NCBI GenBank assembly: GCA_000759655.1
Contig: KN173889.1
Location: 3,188-11,835 of the forward strand
DNA length: 8,648 bases
Direction: 5' to 3'
Origin: Acidicaldus organivorans
GTDB lineage: Bacteria > Pseudomonadota > Alphaproteobacteria > Acetobacterales > Acetobacteraceae
The position numbers and the translations under genes were made by a program. The first letter of the stretch is position 1; each line of letters starts with the position of its first letter. The notes beneath the pieces are model-generated. The model was not told where the DNA came from. It made no database searches and worked only from the letters and a program-made list of their open reading frames with translations. Shown one piece after another: positions 6,426-8,648 of the stretch.

Positions 6426-6534
6426 CGGCATCCCTCTCGGTCGCATGCCGCAAGGCCGCATGCCGCGGGAGGGAGAGGCGCAGGAGGCGCGCCGCCGGGC
6501 GCCGTCCTCCCGGCCAGCCTGCGTCAGCCGGCAT
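6426..6534. promoter_or_regulatory. Cluster of ATGCCG motifs, candidate enhancer
   Basis: ATGCCG is found at 6445-6450 and 6460-6465, both inside a 10-bp direct repeat CGCATGCCGC (6442-6451 and 6457-6466). Its complement CGGCAT is found at 6426-6431 and 6529-6534. The core pair lies about 150-175 bases upstream of the predicted sigma-54 start, a usual distance for an enhancer-binding protein such as FlbD. I do not have a verified consensus to match it to. Confidence 0.4.
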
Positions 6535-6551
6535 GACGTTGGCCGCCTTCG

Positions 6552-6571
6552 GGCCCGGCGTTCGCCGGGCC
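6552..6571. repeat. Inverted repeat upstream of the sigma-54 promoter
   Basis: GGCCCGGCG (6552-6560) and CGCCGGGCC (6563-6571) form perfect 9-bp arms separated by TT. It ends 18 bases before the -24 element. There is no T tract, so it is not an intrinsic terminator; a regulator site or cruciform is possible. Confidence 0.6.
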
Positions 6572-6588
6572 TGGTGGTTGCCGGTCAA

Positions 6589-6605
6589 TTGGCACGGCAC
6601 TTGCA
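6589..6605 (+). promoter_or_regulatory. Sigma-54 (-24/-12) promoter of the hook operon
   Basis: TTGGCACG-GCAC-TTGCA matches the RpoN consensus TGGCACG-N4-TTGCA exactly, with GG at 6591-6592 and GC at 6603-6604. The predicted start of transcription is near 6616, about 70 bases before the flgE ATG. Class II or III flagellar genes are sigma-54 dependent in several alphaproteobacteria, Caulobacter being the best known, so the context agrees. An enhancer-binding activator such as FlbD would be required. I saw no clear IHF site between the candidate enhancer and the promoter. Confidence 0.9.
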
Positions 6606-6685
6606 CGAGAGGGCGGCAGCCAAAAGGGCGGTGCTGCGGGGCGCAGGAAGCGCTCCCCTCGCCGCCGAAGAAGAGTGAGGTCGTC

Positions 6686-7999
6686 ATGTCGATTTTCGGT
6701 GCCCTGAACACGGCGGTGAGCGGTCTGACCGCGCAGTCCGACGCCTTCGGCAATATCAGCCAGAACATCGCCAACAGCCAGACCGTGGGCTACAAGGAGG
6801 TCGGGACCAATTTCACCGACCTCCTCACCTACTCCACCCTCACCCAGAACGAGCCCGGCTCGGTCGAGGCGACACCCCAATACGACAACAACGTGCAAGG
6901 CACGATCAGCCAGAGCTCCGATCCTTTGGCGCTTGCCATTTCGGGCCAGGGATTCTTCAACGTCTTCGAGGCGACCGATGTCGGCCCCACCGGGCAGACG
7001 ACGTTCAACCCGCAGCAATACTACACACGCAACGGCGATTTCACCCTCAACGCGCAGGGCTATCTCGTCAACAGCTCGGGCCAGTATCTCGCCGGCTGGA
7101 TGGTCGATCAGACCACCGGCCAGGTGAACCAAACCCAGCTCGTGCCGATCCAGGTCAACAGCCAGTCGCAGTTCAACCCGATCGCCACCTCGCAGGCCAA
7201 TTTCTCGGCCAATCTCCCGCCCAACCCGAGCTCTTCCACTCCGCTCTCCTCCACCGTGCAGGTCTATGACTCGCTCGGCAACCAGCACAATCTGGTCCTG
7301 AGCTGGACGCAGACCGCGACCAATACCTGGCAGGTGACCATCTCCTCGCCCGACAATCAGCCGAGCACCACCATCGGCACCGCCACGGTGGAGTTCGGCC
7401 CGACGACCAGCGGCAATCCGGTGCCACCCGGCACCATCGGCGCCTTTGGCGCGACCACCGGCAACGTCACGGCGAGCAGCTATACCGCCAACGGTCCTGC
7501 TGTGCTCAACATCACCGCCAATTTCGGCCAGGGCAACCAGAACATCGCCATCGATCTCGGCAATTTCGGCGAGGCCAATGGCGTGACGCAATATGCGGGG
7601 TCCTACTCGCTCCGCAACTTTAGCCAGAACGGCGTGCCGCCCGGCTCCTTCACCGGAATCTCGATCCAGACCGACGGCAACGTGGTGGCCAATTACAGCA
7701 ATGGCCAGTCGGTGACGCTCGCCCAGATCCCGCTCACCACATTCAACGACCCGAATGCGTTGCAGAGCCAGAACGGTCAGGCCTATACCGCGACCTTCCA
7801 GTCGGGCAACCCCTCGACCGAGGCGGCCGGCCTCAACGGGGCGGGCACGCTGGTCACCGGCTCGGTCGAGCAGTCGAACGTCGATATCGCCACCCAGCTC
7901 ACCAAACTCATCGTTGCTCAGCAGGCCTATACGGCGAATGCCAAGACCATCACCACCGCTGACAACATGCTGCAGACGGCGATCAACATGGTGCAATGA
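6686..7999 (+). CDS. flgE: Flagellar hook protein FlgE
   Basis: FlgE polymerises outside the cell into the flexible hook joining rod to filament; it is exported by the flagellar type III system and has no signal peptide. At 437 aa it is close to the enterobacterial length. Residues 12-37 carry the rod/hook N-terminal signature (SGLTAQS, ISQNIANSQTVGYK). Residues 86-93 read SGQGFFNV and residues 113-128 carry YTRNGDFTLNAQGYLV, both family hallmarks. Residues 185-310 make up the variable outer domains, rich in Thr, Ser, Asn and Gln. The C-terminal helix (396-435) contains SNVDIATQLTKLIVAQQAY and a TADNMLQTAI ending, which packs with the N-terminal helix in the D0 core. The frame is open far upstream, but the ATG at 6686 starts the conserved core and has GTGAGG 5 bases ahead. 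FlgG shares the ends but is shorter (about 260 aa). It is the first gene after a sigma-54 promoter; flgK follows after 29 bases. Confidence 0.95.
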   Translation: MSIFGALNTAVSGLTAQSDAFGNISQNIANSQTVGYKEVGTNFTDLLTYSTLTQNEPGSVEATPQYDNNVQGTISQSSDPLALAISGQGFFNVFEATDVGPTGQTTFNPQQYYTRNGDFTLNAQGYLVNSSGQYLAGWMVDQTTGQVNQTQLVPIQVNSQSQFNPIATSQANFSANLPPNPSSSTPLSSTVQVYDSLGNQHNLVLSWTQTATNTWQVTISSPDNQPSTTIGTATVEFGPTTSGNPVPPGTIGAFGATTGNVTASSYTANGPAVLNITANFGQGNQNIAIDLGNFGEANGVTQYAGSYSLRNFSQNGVPPGSFTGISIQTDGNVVANYSNGQSVTLAQIPLTTFNDPNALQSQNGQAYTATFQSGNPSTEAAGLNGAGTLVTGSVEQSNVDIATQLTKLIVAQQAYTANAKTITTADNMLQTAINMVQ

Positions 8000-8028
8000 G
8001 CGGCGCAGGACGGTAAGGCAGGCCCGCC

Positions 8029-8648
8029 ATGGGGCTCGAACTCTCGCTTCTCATCGGCTCGAGCGGCATCAACGACATCACCGCCCAGTTCGGCACGATG
8101 TCGCAGAACATCGCCAACGCCAATACGGCGAACTATGCCGCCGAGGTGCCGAGCGAGGCCAACCTCCAGGCGGGCGGGGTGGGGATGGGGGTGGTCACCG
8201 GCCCGGTCACCCTCAATGTCGATAACAACCTGCTCGCCGAGCTGCAGACCGAAAGCGGGCAGAACACCTATCTGCAGACCCTCAGCAATGCGCTGCAGCC
8301 GGTGAGTGCGGCGCTGGGCACGCCGGGGCAGGGCAACGATTTGGGGAGCCTGCTTACCAATCTGCAGAGCGCGTTCTCCTCGCTGCTCAACGATCCCTCG
8401 AGCTCGAGCCTGCAGCAATCGGTGGTGCAGTCGGCCGCGACGCTCGCACAAGGGATCAACACACTCGCCACCGCCTACACCACCGCCCAGCAGAACGCGC
8501 AGAACGATCTCGTCACCTCGGTCAACCAGCTCAACCAGGCGCTCGCCTCGATCGGCAGCCTCAACCAGCAGATCACCAGCGGGCTCGCCGCGGGCCAAAG
8601 TGTCGCCGATCTCGAAAACCAGCGCAATGCGGCGATGCAGACGGTGGC
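8029..8648 (+). CDS. flgK: Flagellar hook-associated protein FlgK (HAP1), 5' part (runs off window)
   Basis: FlgK forms the first ring between hook and filament. The 206 codons present begin MGLELSLLIGSSGI, followed by MSQNIANANTANY (24-36), the N-terminal signature shared by axial flagellar proteins. A long helix-rich, Gln/Asn/Ser-rich region follows, with LTNLQSAFSSLLNDPSSSSLQQSVV, given here as landmarks at about 99-123, and ADLENQRNAAM (193-203), which corresponds to the FlgK ADLxDQRDxxL motif; here both Asp are replaced (Glu-Asn before Gln-Arg, then Asn). The usual NTPGYTR is NTANYAA. The start at 8029 has AAGG (8015-8018) and AGG (8020-8022) upstream. It lies 29 bases after flgE, so the two are probably co-transcribed; flgL is expected next but is outside the window. 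FlgK rather than FlgL or FlgG is supported by the mid-region helices and the gene order. Confidence 0.85.
   Translation, partial: MGLELSLLIGSSGINDITAQFGTMSQNIANANTANYAAEVPSEANLQAGGVGMGVVTGPVTLNVDNNLLAELQTESGQNTYLQTLSNALQPVSAALGTPGQGNDLGSLLTNLQSAFSSLLNDPSSSSLQQSVVQSAATLAQGINTLATAYTTAQQNAQNDLVTSVNQLNQALASIGSLNQQITSGLAAGQSVADLENQRNAAMQTV

Larger units (their letters stand above)
6366..6685 (+). promoter_or_regulatory. Regulatory region upstream of flgE
   Basis: This 320-base gap between the terminator and flgE holds no credible gene. From left to right it has a small GGGCA/TGCCC hairpin (6375-6389), four copies of ATGCCG in either orientation (6426-6534), a 9-bp-arm inverted repeat (6552-6571), a consensus sigma-54 promoter (6589-6605) and a predicted leader of about 70 bases. 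The order, distal motifs then -24/-12 promoter, is that of an enhancer-dependent flagellar promoter. Confidence 0.7.

Noticed and set aside
6146..6685. Upstream extension of the flgE frame by 180 codons
   Set aside because: It would run across the barrel gene end, the strong terminator and the sigma-54 promoter, and its translation is Arg/Ala/Pro-rich without similarity to hook proteins.
5347..6774. 475-codon minus-strand frame
   Set aside because: It is antisense to the barrel gene and its flanks, with no signal peptide, domain or ribosome site; a GC-bias shadow.
1..8648. Search for mobile elements, CRISPR, tRNA/rRNA or defence genes
   Set aside because: No transposase or integrase wording, terminal inverted repeats, regularly spaced repeats or RNA gene signatures were seen by eye; the window looks like ordinary chromosomal housekeeping, envelope and motility genes.

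Overview
The window is a high-GC chromosomal segment from a flagellated Gram-negative bacterium. The evidence is an alphaproteobacterial-style UbiX, two outer-membrane beta-barrel proteins with signal peptides, a consensus sigma-54 promoter ahead of the flagellar hook gene, and a FNR/FixK-type box. The alginate-export-type porin and UbiX wording suggest Rhodospirillales/Acetobacteraceae, but this placement is inference. I found no tRNA, rRNA, CRISPR array, insertion sequence or sign of recent transfer.

Layout, left to right: (1) the last 100 codons of ubiX (flavin prenyltransferase), closed by an intrinsic terminator. (2) A perfect TTGAT-N4-ATCAA FNR/FixK-type box that overlaps the terminator's T tract, followed by a 537-aa alginate-export-family outer-membrane porin. 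(3) A short convergent gap. (4) On the minus strand, a 953-aa soluble cyclic-di-GMP enzyme with the order GAF, LOV-like PAS, PAS, GGDEF, EAL and a His/Cys-bearing C-terminal extension. (5) A 390-base divergent regulatory region containing a triple 8-bp tandem repeat, a 9-bp-phased direct repeat and a leader hairpin. (6) A 270-aa small outer-membrane barrel, closed by a strong terminator. (7) A 415-base gap with a textbook sigma-54 promoter and a cluster of ATGCCG motifs upstream of it. (8) flgE (hook) and the 5' part of flgK (first hook-filament junction protein), the start of a hook operon that runs off the window.

How the parts may relate: the flagellar operon is probably transcribed by sigma-54 RNA polymerase with a FlbD/FleQ-type enhancer-binding protein. 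The neighbouring GGDEF-EAL protein could adjust cyclic di-GMP, and so motility versus attachment, in response to a flavin/light/redox signal and perhaps metal. That link rests on adjacency and family knowledge only.

The most unusual item is the LOV-like domain. It keeps the photoreactive cysteine motif, a phototropin-like LQGPETD stretch and the two flavin-binding asparagines, but has lost the active-site glutamine and both phosphate-binding arginines.
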